Part shown: positions 5,146 through 11,376 of the stretch, one piece after another
Numbering within the stretch: the stretch's first letter is position 1
How the letters are laid out: each line of letters begins with the position of its first letter
Assembly: GCA_903844835.1 (NCBI GenBank)
Contig: CAIMUU010000022.1
Location: 1 to 13,886 of the forward strand
DNA: 13,886 nt
Origin: an uncultured bacterium
Lineage (GTDB): Bacteria > Patescibacteriota > Saccharimonadia > Saccharimonadales > Saccharimonadaceae
Reading direction: 5' to 3'
Notes under the pieces: model-generated
The model's input: the letters and a program-made list of their open reading frames with translations, nothing else
Databases searched by the model: none
Told to the model about the DNA's origin: nothing
Program-made: the position numbers and the translations under genes

Positions 5146-7722
5146 ATGAAAAACACAACTCAACCAGAGACAATTTTTGATGAGGCAGAAAAGCTTGCCG
5201 AAATCCACAAAATCGGTCGCGAAATACCTGACGCACCATCAACACTAGCCGAGCCCAAATTAAGCGAAAACGCTTGGTATATTGGCAAAACTCGCTACGC
5301 TAGACGTGATGCTAATGGCACACCTATCGAATCACCAAAGCAATTATTTTGGCGAGTTGCCTACAATATTGCGGCTGCTGATAGGTTATATGGTGGCACA
5401 GAAAAAACTCATCTATCAACTGCCGCTCAATTTTACAAATTAATGGCAACTCGCCGTTTTTTCCCAAATACCCCTACGCTGCTTAATACGGCCAAGGTCA
5501 ATCAGCAATTATCAGCCTGTTTTGTGTTACCGGTTCCTGATGACCTTAATGGTATTCTTGAATCGGCTTCTGATATGGCAAAAATCCATAAATCTGGTGG
5601 TGGCACTGGATTCTCATTCTCACGCCTACGTCCAAAAAACGACATCCTATCGTCATCCGGCGGCTCAACAACCGGCCCTATCTCATTTATGCAGATGTAC
5701 AATGATATTACCTCAGGTATCCGCCAGGGCGGTGTCAGACGTGGCGCCAATATGGGCATTTTGCACTACAATCACCCTGATATTTTGCTATTTACTATCT
5801 ACAAACTTGATGAATTTTCATTAACAAACTTTAACATTTCAGTTACAACTGATAAAAAGTTTTTTGAACAAATTGAAATTGACAAAAAATTACTTAGCGA
5901 TGATTACGAGAAAGATTTTAACTTTGACGAACTCGCGGCCGAAGCTCGAGAAGCCCTCCAAACACGCGATATGGACCTAAAGCTTGTCCGCCTTGATGCC
6001 GCTGTTGAAAAGCTCACTAAATGGTGCCTCGAAGAAACTCCTGGTTATGGCTATCCACTTGTAAACCCTCGTAATAACGTCGAGGTCCGACGACTAAATG
6101 CCAAAAAAGTCTTTGACTTAATAACTCGCTTTGCTTGGCAATATGGCGACCCAGGGATGATTTTTATTGACCGCATTAACGAATCACGCGCCAACCCAAC
6201 ACCACAACTTGGTCAAATTGAGGCCACCAACCCATGTGGTGAACAGCCGCTTCTACCTTATGACGCCTGTACTCTCGGCAGTATTAACCTGGCTCTATTC
6301 GTTGATGGCAATGACATCGACTGGGAATCATTACGCCAAGTCACCCACCAATCAGTTCACTTCCTTGATAACGTTCTGGATATGAACGAATATCCAATCG
6401 AAAAAGTCAAAAATATGACTCGCCAAATTCGCCGAATTGGCCTTGGCATTATGGGCTTCGCCGACACACTGCTGGCCCTTAATATCGGCTACAATACCGC
6501 CGAAGGTGTCGATATGGCTGAACAAATTATGAAATTCATCCAAAGAGAAGCCGACGTTGCATCAGAAGAGCTTGCAAAAAAACGGGGCGTCTTCCCAGCC
6601 TACGATGGTTCAATCTACGATAAGCCAGTCGAGATTAGCCCACGAAATGGCGCTAGAACTACAATTGCCCCAACCGGTACCATTGCCATGTTAGCCGAGG
6701 CTTCAAGTGGTTGTGAGCCGCTTTTTGCCCTAACCTATTCAAAAAATACCATTGAAGGAAAGCGCATATTCCAAAGCAGTCCATACTTTACAGCTGCATT
6801 AAAAAAACTTGGCCTATATTCCGAAGAGTTACTAGAAAAAATTCAAGCCAATGGCGGTTCAATTCAGAACATGGAAGCTTTGCCAGATGATCTTAAAAAA
6901 GTGTTTGTGACGGCTGGCGATATCAAGCCAGAATGGCATCTCAAAATTCAAGCCGCTTTTCAGAAATATGTAGATAATGCTATCTCAAAAACCATTAATT
7001 TTTCAAACGATGCCACTGTCGAAGACGTTCGCCAAGCCTACCTGACAGCATATAATACAAATTGCCGAGGCATTACAATTTATCGCGACGGTAGCCGCGA
7101 AAAACAAGTTCTAGAAGTCAAAAAAGAAGCTTCATACTACGACAAATTAGCTGGTGCCAAAGCCGACAAGGCCGAAGTCGTTGTTGAATCACGCGCCCAC
7201 CTCAAAAAGCGCCCTAACGTGCTTAACGGCCGAACTCACCGTATTGAAACTCCGCTTGGCAAGGCCTTTATTTCGATAAATGAAGATGACGAAGGTAATA
7301 TCTTTGAAGTCTTTATTAACGTTGGCCACGCCGGTTCAGATATTGCGGCTGACGCCGAAGCTATTGGCCGATTAATCTCATTGTCATTCAGAATACCTCC
7401 AGATTTATCGTCGGCTGAAGTTGCCCAAAAAGTAATATCTCAGCTTCGTGGTATTGGCGGCTCCAGCTCAACTGGCTTTGGCGTTGACCGAGTCCGCTCG
7501 CTAGCCGATGCTGTTGCAAAAGCCATCGAACAACATCAAGCCACAAAAATAGCCCTGCCGGCAATTAGTGAAGAGCCAGCCCAGGGCCAAACCATTCCGC
7601 TTTGGTCGGCTGATAAAATCAACAACAAAATGACTGATATTTGCCCAGAATGTGGCTCGGCCAGTCTGCGCTTTATTGAAGGGTGCCGTAAGTGCGAACT
7701 TTGCGGTTTTAGCAAATGTTAA
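5146..7722 (+). CDS. nrdJ: Adenosylcobalamin-dependent (class II) ribonucleotide reductase
   Basis: Reduces ribonucleotides to deoxyribonucleotides using a radical generated from adenosylcobalamin, oxygen-independently. The 858-residue protein opens with LSENAWYIGKTRYARRDANG and has no N-terminal ATP-cone. The redox pair is Cys125 (QLSACFVLP) and Cys375 (YDACTLGSINL). The catalytic loop NPCGEQ gives Asn362, radical Cys364 and Glu366. APTGTIAMLAEASSGCEPLF is the phosphate-binding region. A TSCPD-type domain begins near RPNVLNGRTHRIETPLGKAF. The C-terminus CPECGSASLRFIEGCRKCEL followed by CGFSKC is the Cys-rich swinging tail typical of NrdJ, which relays electrons from thioredoxin. The ATG at 5146 follows AGAGGGAG. 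The stop overlaps the DUF4430 start by 7 nt. Regulation by NrdR is likely from the upstream boxes. Confidence 0.97.
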   Translation: MKNTTQPETIFDEAEKLAEIHKIGREIPDAPSTLAEPKLSENAWYIGKTRYARRDANGTPIESPKQLFWRVAYNIAAADRLYGGTEKTHLSTAAQFYKLMATRRFFPNTPTLLNTAKVNQQLSACFVLPVPDDLNGILESASDMAKIHKSGGGTGFSFSRLRPKNDILSSSGGSTTGPISFMQMYNDITSGIRQGGVRRGANMGILHYNHPDILLFTIYKLDEFSLTNFNISVTTDKKFFEQIEIDKKLLSDDYEKDFNFDELAAEAREALQTRDMDLKLVRLDAAVEKLTKWCLEETPGYGYPLVNPRNNVEVRRLNAKKVFDLITRFAWQYGDPGMIFIDRINESRANPTPQLGQIEATNPCGEQPLLPYDACTLGSINLALFVDGNDIDWESLRQVTHQSVHFLDNVLDMNEYPIEKVKNMTRQIRRIGLGIMGFADTLLALNIGYNTAEGVDMAEQIMKFIQREADVASEELAKKRGVFPAYDGSIYDKPVEISPRNGARTTIAPTGTIAMLAEASSGCEPLFALTYSKNTIEGKRIFQSSPYFTAALKKLGLYSEELLEKIQANGGSIQNMEALPDDLKKVFVTAGDIKPEWHLKIQAAFQKYVDNAISKTINFSNDATVEDVRQAYLTAYNTNCRGITIYRDGSREKQVLEVKKEASYYDKLAGAKADKAEVVVESRAHLKKRPNVLNGRTHRIETPLGKAFISINEDDEGNIFEVFINVGHAGSDIAADAEAIGRLISLSFRIPPDLSSAEVAQKVISQLRGIGGSSSTGFGVDRVRSLADAVAKAIEQHQATKIALPAISEEPAQGQTIPLWSADKINNKMTDICPECGSASLRFIEGCRKCELCGFSKC

Positions 7723-8132
7723 ACGACAATAATAATTCAACCAAAAAACACCTTGTTACGCCTGGCGCAATATTTACTCTGGTAATCGGGGTTGCCGTAA
7801 TTGGCATTTACCTTTCTCAAACGCCAACCATTTCTTTGGAGACTAATCAAACAAACCAACAAACACTCGGAATTAATACCGACAAGCAAGAAGTTACTTA
7901 TAGCGGCAGCGATGGCATAACTGCCCTGGCCTTACTTGAAAAAACAGCAACAATTAAAATGAGTGGGTCTGGCGAAATGGCCTTTGTAACCGAAATTAAT
8001 GGCATTACACCCGACTCATCCAAAAACCAGTTTTGGGCATTTGAAGTAAATGGCCAGTCCGCCACAGTTGGTGCCGGCAGTTATATAACCAAAGCTAGCG
8101 ATACAATTACATGGAAATTAAGTTCGTATTAG
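7716..8132 (+). CDS. Membrane-anchored DUF4430 (transcobalamin C-terminal-like) protein
   Basis: A 138-residue protein with a short polar N-terminus, one membrane helix (about residues 17-33, GAIFTLVIGVAVIGIYL) and a C-terminal DUF4430 domain (about 58-138). The domain signature is visible: GITALALLEK, MAFVTEINGI, NQFWAFEVNG, VGAGSYITKASDTITWKL. The family is related to the C-terminal domain of animal transcobalamin and intrinsic factor, which closes over bound cobalamin. The ATG overlaps the nrdJ stop (ATGTTAA), implying translational coupling, and the next gene is a putative transporter subunit. An outward-facing cobalamin-capturing protein is the natural reading in this setting, but binding is inferred. 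DUF4430 also occurs in proteins with no known B12 link. Confidence 0.85.
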   Translation: MLNDNNNSTKKHLVTPGAIFTLVIGVAVIGIYLSQTPTISLETNQTNQQTLGINTDKQEVTYSGSDGITALALLEKTATIKMSGSGEMAFVTEINGITPDSSKNQFWAFEVNGQSATVGAGSYITKASDTITWKLSSY

Positions 8133-8149
8133 GAGATAAAAACAAAATT

Positions 8150-8710
8150 ATGAATAAAAGTATATTAAAAAAAGTTTGCTTAGTAGTTGTATTAATCGTA
8201 TTGGCCGTAGCCTGGCGAGTCATCAACCATAACCTACAATTGGCACCAAATCTTGAATTAATTACCGTCGTCAGCGTTATGGCGGCTGTCATTATCGGTT
8301 GGAAAGCCGCCTTAGTCGTCCCAATTACTTCAATGATATTATCTGACCTTATAATCGGTAACTCTTCAATTTTTATATTTACGTGGGGTTCATTTGTGAT
8401 TATTGGGCTAGGTGCGCTTTTACTGCGCAAGTTGAGCCAAAAACCCAAATCGCAAATCCTATATTCAGTTGGCTTTGCAATAGCTAGCTCATTCCTATTT
8501 TTTGCAGTCACCAATTTTGGAGTATGGGCACAAGGCTGGTATCCGGCAACTTGGTCCGGACTAATAAACTGCTTTACTATGGCGATTCCATTTTATAGAA
8601 CAATGTTAATTGGCAATGTTATTCTTGTGCCGACCGCAATTGCAATTTGGCAATTAATACGAGCTCGTCAGACGGCAAAGAGTTTAGTAATCGATGCCCT
8701 TGTTCGCTAG
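8150..8710 (+). CDS. DUF6580 / ECF transporter S-component-like membrane protein
   Basis: A 186-residue protein with five or six membrane segments. Recognisable family blocks are LITVVSVMAAVIIGWKAALV, VPITSMILSDLIIG, VTNFGVWAQGWYPATWSGLI and FYRTMLIGNVI. ECF S-components bind vitamins and pair with shared EcfA/EcfT energising subunits, none of which is in this window. I chose the ATG at 8150 rather than the in-frame ATG at 8111: AGGAG at 8131-8135 serves it, although at a long 14-nt spacing, and it clears the upstream stop at 8132; the 8111 start has no ribosome site and sits inside the DUF4430 gene. The context (nrdJ, DUF4430, cobO) points to cobalamin as substrate; that is inference. The 3' end overlaps cobO by 27 nt, tail to tail. 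Confidence 0.8.
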   Translation: MNKSILKKVCLVVVLIVLAVAWRVINHNLQLAPNLELITVVSVMAAVIIGWKAALVVPITSMILSDLIIGNSSIFIFTWGSFVIIGLGALLLRKLSQKPKSQILYSVGFAIASSFLFFAVTNFGVWAQGWYPATWSGLINCFTMAIPFYRTMLIGNVILVPTAIAIWQLIRARQTAKSLVIDALVR

Positions 8711-9250
8711 CATTTTTTCATCAAAATGATGTTTTAACTTTGCCATATTGGTGGCAATATCAACACTACCAATTAATTCTGCTGGGAAGTTGCGACCAGT
8801 TAGGCACAGACTAGTGTTGGCATGTTTGTCAGTAATAATCCTTTTTAAGTCAGCAATATTTAATAAACCGTCATGAACGGCATTATTAATTTCGTCACAA
8901 ATGACTAGTTGATATTCACCTGATGTGGCTGATTTATAGGCAAATTCGAAAGTCTTTTTGACCGCCCTTGTATGATCCTCTCTTGAGTCGTCAGTGCTGA
9001 GTTCGCCAGCTTCAAAAAAACCAAGTCCGCCTTTATAAAAATCAAGTTTATTAGTATAAAGTGGCAAAATCGTTTTAATAAATTCATGTTCGCCGACATC
9101 CCAATTTTTTATGAACTGGATAAAGGCAACTCGAAAACCACTGCCAAGCGCCCGAACCATCAGGCCTAGTCCAGCGGTAGTTTTGCCTTTCCCGTCGCCG
9201 GTATAAACCACGACGACACTGGTTTTTTGTTTATAATCTCTAAATGGCAT
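8684..9250 (-). CDS. cobO: Corrinoid adenosyltransferase (CobO/BtuR/CobA type)
   Basis: Transfers adenosyl from ATP to Co(I) corrinoids, making adenosylcobalamin, the cofactor needed by NrdJ. It has 188 residues, normal for the family. The modified P-loop YTGDGKGKTTAGLGLMVRAL contains GDGKGKTT at residues 18-25. Further family motifs are VAFIQFIKNW, LVICDEINNAVHDGLL (Asp119, Glu120) and CLTGRNFP. No other corrin-ring synthesis gene is present, so salvage of exogenous cobalamin is the likely use. The ATG is 11 nt after the CCA end of tRNA-Gly on the same strand, with AAGGA 5 nt before the ATG and no terminator between, so the two are probably one transcript. The 3' end overlaps the converging S-component gene by 27 nt. 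Confidence 0.94.
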   Translation of the reverse strand: MPFRDYKQKTSVVVVYTGDGKGKTTAGLGLMVRALGSGFRVAFIQFIKNWDVGEHEFIKTILPLYTNKLDFYKGGLGFFEAGELSTDDSREDHTRAVKKTFEFAYKSATSGEYQLVICDEINNAVHDGLLNIADLKRIITDKHANTSLCLTGRNFPAELIGSVDIATNMAKLKHHFDEKMLANKGIDY

Positions 9251-9261
9251 AAAGTCCTTAT

Positions 9262-9336
9262 TGGTGCGGGTACAGGGACTCTAACCCTGGACCTCTTCCT
9301 TGGGAAGGAAGCGTTCTAACACTGAACTACACCCGC
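9262..9336 (-). tRNA. tRNA-Gly(CCC) with altered 19-56 elbow pair
   Basis: A 75-nt tRNA with encoded CCA. The acceptor is GCGGGTG/TACCCGC and the discriminator is A73. The D-arm is GTTC-AGTGTTA-GAAC. The anticodon arm is CTTCC-TTCCCAA-GGAAG, giving CCC (reads GGG). The T-arm is CAGGG-TTAGAGT-CCCTG. All stems pair well. Two almost invariant bases differ: G19 is U, and C56 is A. These two normally form the G19-C56 tertiary pair, and the changes are complementary (U19-A56). It shares a transcript with cobO. Confidence 0.95.
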
Positions 9337-9344
9337 ATATATAT

Positions 9345-9350
9345 ATTATA
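9345..9350 (-). promoter_or_regulatory. -10 box of the tRNA-Gly/cobO transcript
   Basis: TATAAT on the minus strand (context GGCTATAAT), 8 nt before the mature tRNA 5' end. No good -35 is visible at 16-18 nt. It shares the GCTATAAT core with the lemA and tRNA-Cys promoters. Confidence 0.6.
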
Positions 9351-9351
9351 G

Positions 9352-9363
9352 CCAAATATTTGG
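9352..9363. promoter_or_regulatory. Perfect 12-bp palindrome between divergent promoters
   Basis: CCAAATATTTGG is a perfect palindrome lying directly upstream of the tRNA-Gly/cobO -10 and overlapping the proposed -35 of the NRAMP gene. It is placed as an operator would be; no regulator is identified, and AT-rich palindromes arise easily by chance. Confidence 0.35.
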
Positions 9364-9388
9364 ATATTTGACATAAGTAACATATAAT
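9360..9388 (+). promoter_or_regulatory. Promoter of the NRAMP-like gene
   Basis: TTGGAT (9360-9365), a 17-nt spacer, then TATAAT (9383-9388). A better -35 string, TTGACA at 9368, is only 9 nt from the -10 and so is not usable with it. The start site should fall near 9395, about 20 nt before the ATG. Confidence 0.55.
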
Positions 9389-9414
9389 TTAATGAGTAAT
9401 AAGTCACGGATTAT

Positions 9415-10779
9415 ATGAAAAAAAATATCTTCAGAATAGCGGCAGAAGCTCCGGCAGAATTACTCCAAAAATCAATCGAGTTATCTGAAAAGATTAGTCG
9501 AAAAATAAAGAGTAGTAAATCTTTTAAAAACCCCAAAAAATACTGGAACACACTCGGGCCAGGCCTAACAACCGGTGCCGCTGACGACGATCCGTCCGGT
9601 ATTGCCACATATTCTCAAGCTGGCGCACAATATGGCTTTGGCCTACTTTGGATGGCTGCTTTTACATACCCATTAATGGCTGTTGTTCAAGAAATGTGTG
9701 CTCGCATCGGGATGGTAACTGGTCGTGGACTAGCCGCAAACATCCGTACTCATTTCCCGCGCAAAATTTTATATATTTCGACACTTCTGTTATTTGCCGC
9801 AAATACCTTCAATATAGGTGCTGACTTAGGCGTAATGGCCAAGACACTACAGCTACTAAATCCCGCTTGGAATTTTACCGCACTAATCATTGGCGTGACA
9901 GTATTACTACTGGGCTTTCAAATTTTCATACCCTACAAACGCTATGCTAAATATCTAAAATGGTTGGCATTAATTCTATTCGCTTACATTGCATCAGCTT
10001 TACTCGCTAACCTCGATTGGGCCAACGTCTTGCAACATGCCATCATCCCGACCATTACGTTCGAAAAAGACCAATTCTTAATTATCTGCGCCATCCTCGG
10101 TACGACAATTTCGCCATATCTATTCTTCTGGCAATCATCTCAGGAAATTGAAGACGAAATATCACACGGCAAGACAACACTTGAAGAAAGAAAAGATATC
10201 GACGCAAAACAAGTCCACGGCATGCGAACCGACATTTGGTCTGGTATGTTCTTCTCTAATCTTGTTATGTTCTTTATCATCGCTGCCTGTGGCGCAATCC
10301 TTTTTCCTCACGGTATAACTAACATCGAATCAGCCGCTCAGGCCGCTGAAGCTTTGCGACCTTTTGCTGGTGACTGGGCCTACTTCCTATTTACTCTAGG
10401 TATTCTTGGCACAGGCATGTTAGCAATTCCCGTACTAGCTGGTTCTAGTTCTTATGCCATCTCTGAAACTTTTAAGTGGCGCGAAGGCCTCAGTAAGAAA
10501 TTAAAGTCGGCCTATGCCTTCTATGGCATCATCATTATCTCGATGATTATTGGACTTGCCATTAACTTTATCGGCCTAAACCCAATTAAAGTCCTAATTT
10601 ACTCGGCTGTAGCCAACGGCATTGTTGCGCCACTAGTTCTCATCCCAATCGTTATTATCAGTAGCAACAAAAAGATTATGGGCCAATGGGCAAACAAGCC
10701 ACTCACTAAAATCATTGGTTGGGTTGTTGTTGCGATTATGTCCATTTCCGGTATCGCTGCAATAGCCTCATTCTTCTAA
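9415..10779 (+). CDS. Divergent NRAMP-family metal ion transporter
   Basis: SLC11/NRAMP proteins are LeuT-fold, usually proton-coupled importers of divalent metals. The 454-residue product has an Arg/Lys-rich N-terminus (1-45) and about eleven membrane helices. The TM1 motif is DDDPSGIATYSQAGAQYGFG (from Asp57), in place of the canonical DPGN-containing loop, so the metal-binding Asn is Gly. The TM6 motif is GTTISPYLFFWQSSQE (Ser233-Pro234-Tyr235), replacing the canonical Met-Pro-His, so the Met that favours transition metals is absent. These changes place it with NRAMP-related clades, some of which transport Mg2+ instead of Mn2+/Fe2+; the actual substrate cannot be told from the sequence. 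No Shine-Dalgarno is obvious before the ATG. The gene diverges from the tRNA-Gly/cobO unit. Confidence 0.9.
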   Translation: MKKNIFRIAAEAPAELLQKSIELSEKISRKIKSSKSFKNPKKYWNTLGPGLTTGAADDDPSGIATYSQAGAQYGFGLLWMAAFTYPLMAVVQEMCARIGMVTGRGLAANIRTHFPRKILYISTLLLFAANTFNIGADLGVMAKTLQLLNPAWNFTALIIGVTVLLLGFQIFIPYKRYAKYLKWLALILFAYIASALLANLDWANVLQHAIIPTITFEKDQFLIICAILGTTISPYLFFWQSSQEIEDEISHGKTTLEERKDIDAKQVHGMRTDIWSGMFFSNLVMFFIIAACGAILFPHGITNIESAAQAAEALRPFAGDWAYFLFTLGILGTGMLAIPVLAGSSSYAISETFKWREGLSKKLKSAYAFYGIIIISMIIGLAINFIGLNPIKVLIYSAVANGIVAPLVLIPIVIISSNKKIMGQWANKPLTKIIGWVVVAIMSISGIAAIASFF

Positions 10780-10819
10780 AAATAGCGAGATATTCCACAT
10801 ATTCATAAGCATTTTGTTA

Positions 10820-10848
10820 TTGACTATTTAGCATTTATATGGTAACCT
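10820..10848 (+). promoter_or_regulatory. Promoter of the small orphan gene
   Basis: TTGACT (10820-10825), a 17-nt spacer and TAACCT (10843-10848) preceded by TGG, an extended -10. A short hairpin, TCACC/GGTGA (10856-10872), lies in the predicted leader just ahead of the ribosome site. Confidence 0.5.
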
Positions 10849-10896
10849 ACATATATCACCCCTAAAAGGTGAAATTTATTTGGGGAGGGCATCATA

Positions 10897-11187
10897 ATGC
10901 AAATGATGACCAAAGAAAAACCAAGGTACCAAGTCTTCAGCTGTCCTTCAATGTTCTGTCTACTGCAATCCGCAAGGCTTGTAGGAGACAAAAAGAGTTC
11001 GCTAAGGTATACGTTTTTGGACGTTTACCAGGGCAGGCTCAAGACGCAGATTACTTCACAAATCGGAGTAAACTGCTACACAGCGAAATTCAGTGCCGAC
11101 GTCCTTGATCTTTCAGATCGAATCATCGGGAAGGTCCAAGTCGAGGTCGACACCGCCCTTAGTGTGGGATATTATTCCTACGTTTAA
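10897..11187 (+). CDS. Small hypothetical protein (orphan), free-standing cassette
   Basis: I do not recognise this 96-residue protein. It is soluble-looking, with no membrane segment or signal peptide. It has three Cys (Cys16 and Cys21 in FSCPSMFCLLQ, and one in GVNCYTAKF), a basic first half and a C-terminal stretch likely to form beta strands (RIIGKVQVEVDTALSVGYYS). Reality is supported by GGGGAGGG 7 nt before the ATG, an upstream promoter, and a perfect terminator 23 nt after the stop. An alternative frame starting at 10869 lacks a ribosome site. Codon choice differs from the neighbours: four of five Arg codons are AGG and the other CGA, whereas nrdJ uses mainly CGC, CGT and CGA. This hints at a different origin or selection. 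Confidence 0.65.
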   Translation: MQMMTKEKPRYQVFSCPSMFCLLQSARLVGDKKSSLRYTFLDVYQGRLKTQITSQIGVNCYTAKFSADVLDLSDRIIGKVQVEVDTALSVGYYSYV

Positions 11188-11210
11188 TTCCTCCCCATCC
11201 TAAATACACC

Positions 11211-11246
11211 GCCCCTAGCCTTCACTGGCTAGGGGCATTTCCCTTT
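11211..11246 (+). terminator. Intrinsic terminator of the small orphan gene
   Basis: GCCCCTAGCC and GGCTAGGGGC form a perfect 10-bp stem around TTCACT, followed by ATTTCCCTTTT. The T-rich tail exists on the plus strand only, so it does not obviously end the converging collagen-like gene. Confidence 0.88.
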
Positions 11247-11376
11247 TGACAACTCCTGCATATTTAATTGGTCACTCTCTGACTCTGAGGTCAAAAGATA
11301 GAAACTCGATTCACAGCATAAGAAAAGCTTCACACAAAAAACCGATTGACTCAGTTGTTATAATTTTATACAAAGG

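Noticed and set aside
8716..8738. Small hairpin CATCA/TGATG followed by TTTT after the S-component gene
   Set aside because: The stem is only 5 AT-rich base pairs and lies inside the cobO coding sequence; too weak to call a terminator.
9262..9336. Recoding of UGA as glycine, as in Gracilibacteria and SR1
   Set aside because: The glycine tRNA has anticodon CCC, not UCA, and TGA ends the gene at 110-112 exactly where ligA overlaps.
9368..9388. TTGACA followed by TATAAT upstream of the NRAMP gene as a consensus promoter
   Set aside because: The spacer is only 9 nt; TTGGAT at 9360 with a 17-nt spacer is the workable alternative.
9392..9418. An 8-codon upstream ORF whose stop overlaps the NRAMP start (ATGA)
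   Set aside because: Its ATG falls at or before the predicted transcription start and has no ribosome site, so it is probably chance.
10869..11108. A 79-residue frame overlapping the small orphan gene
   Set aside because: Its ATG lies inside the leader with no Shine-Dalgarno, while the frame starting at 10897 has a strong one and ends next to the terminator.
11247..11376. A gene or terminator between the orphan gene and the collagen-like gene
   Set aside because: No frame with a ribosome site and no hairpin with a T-run on the minus strand could be found there.
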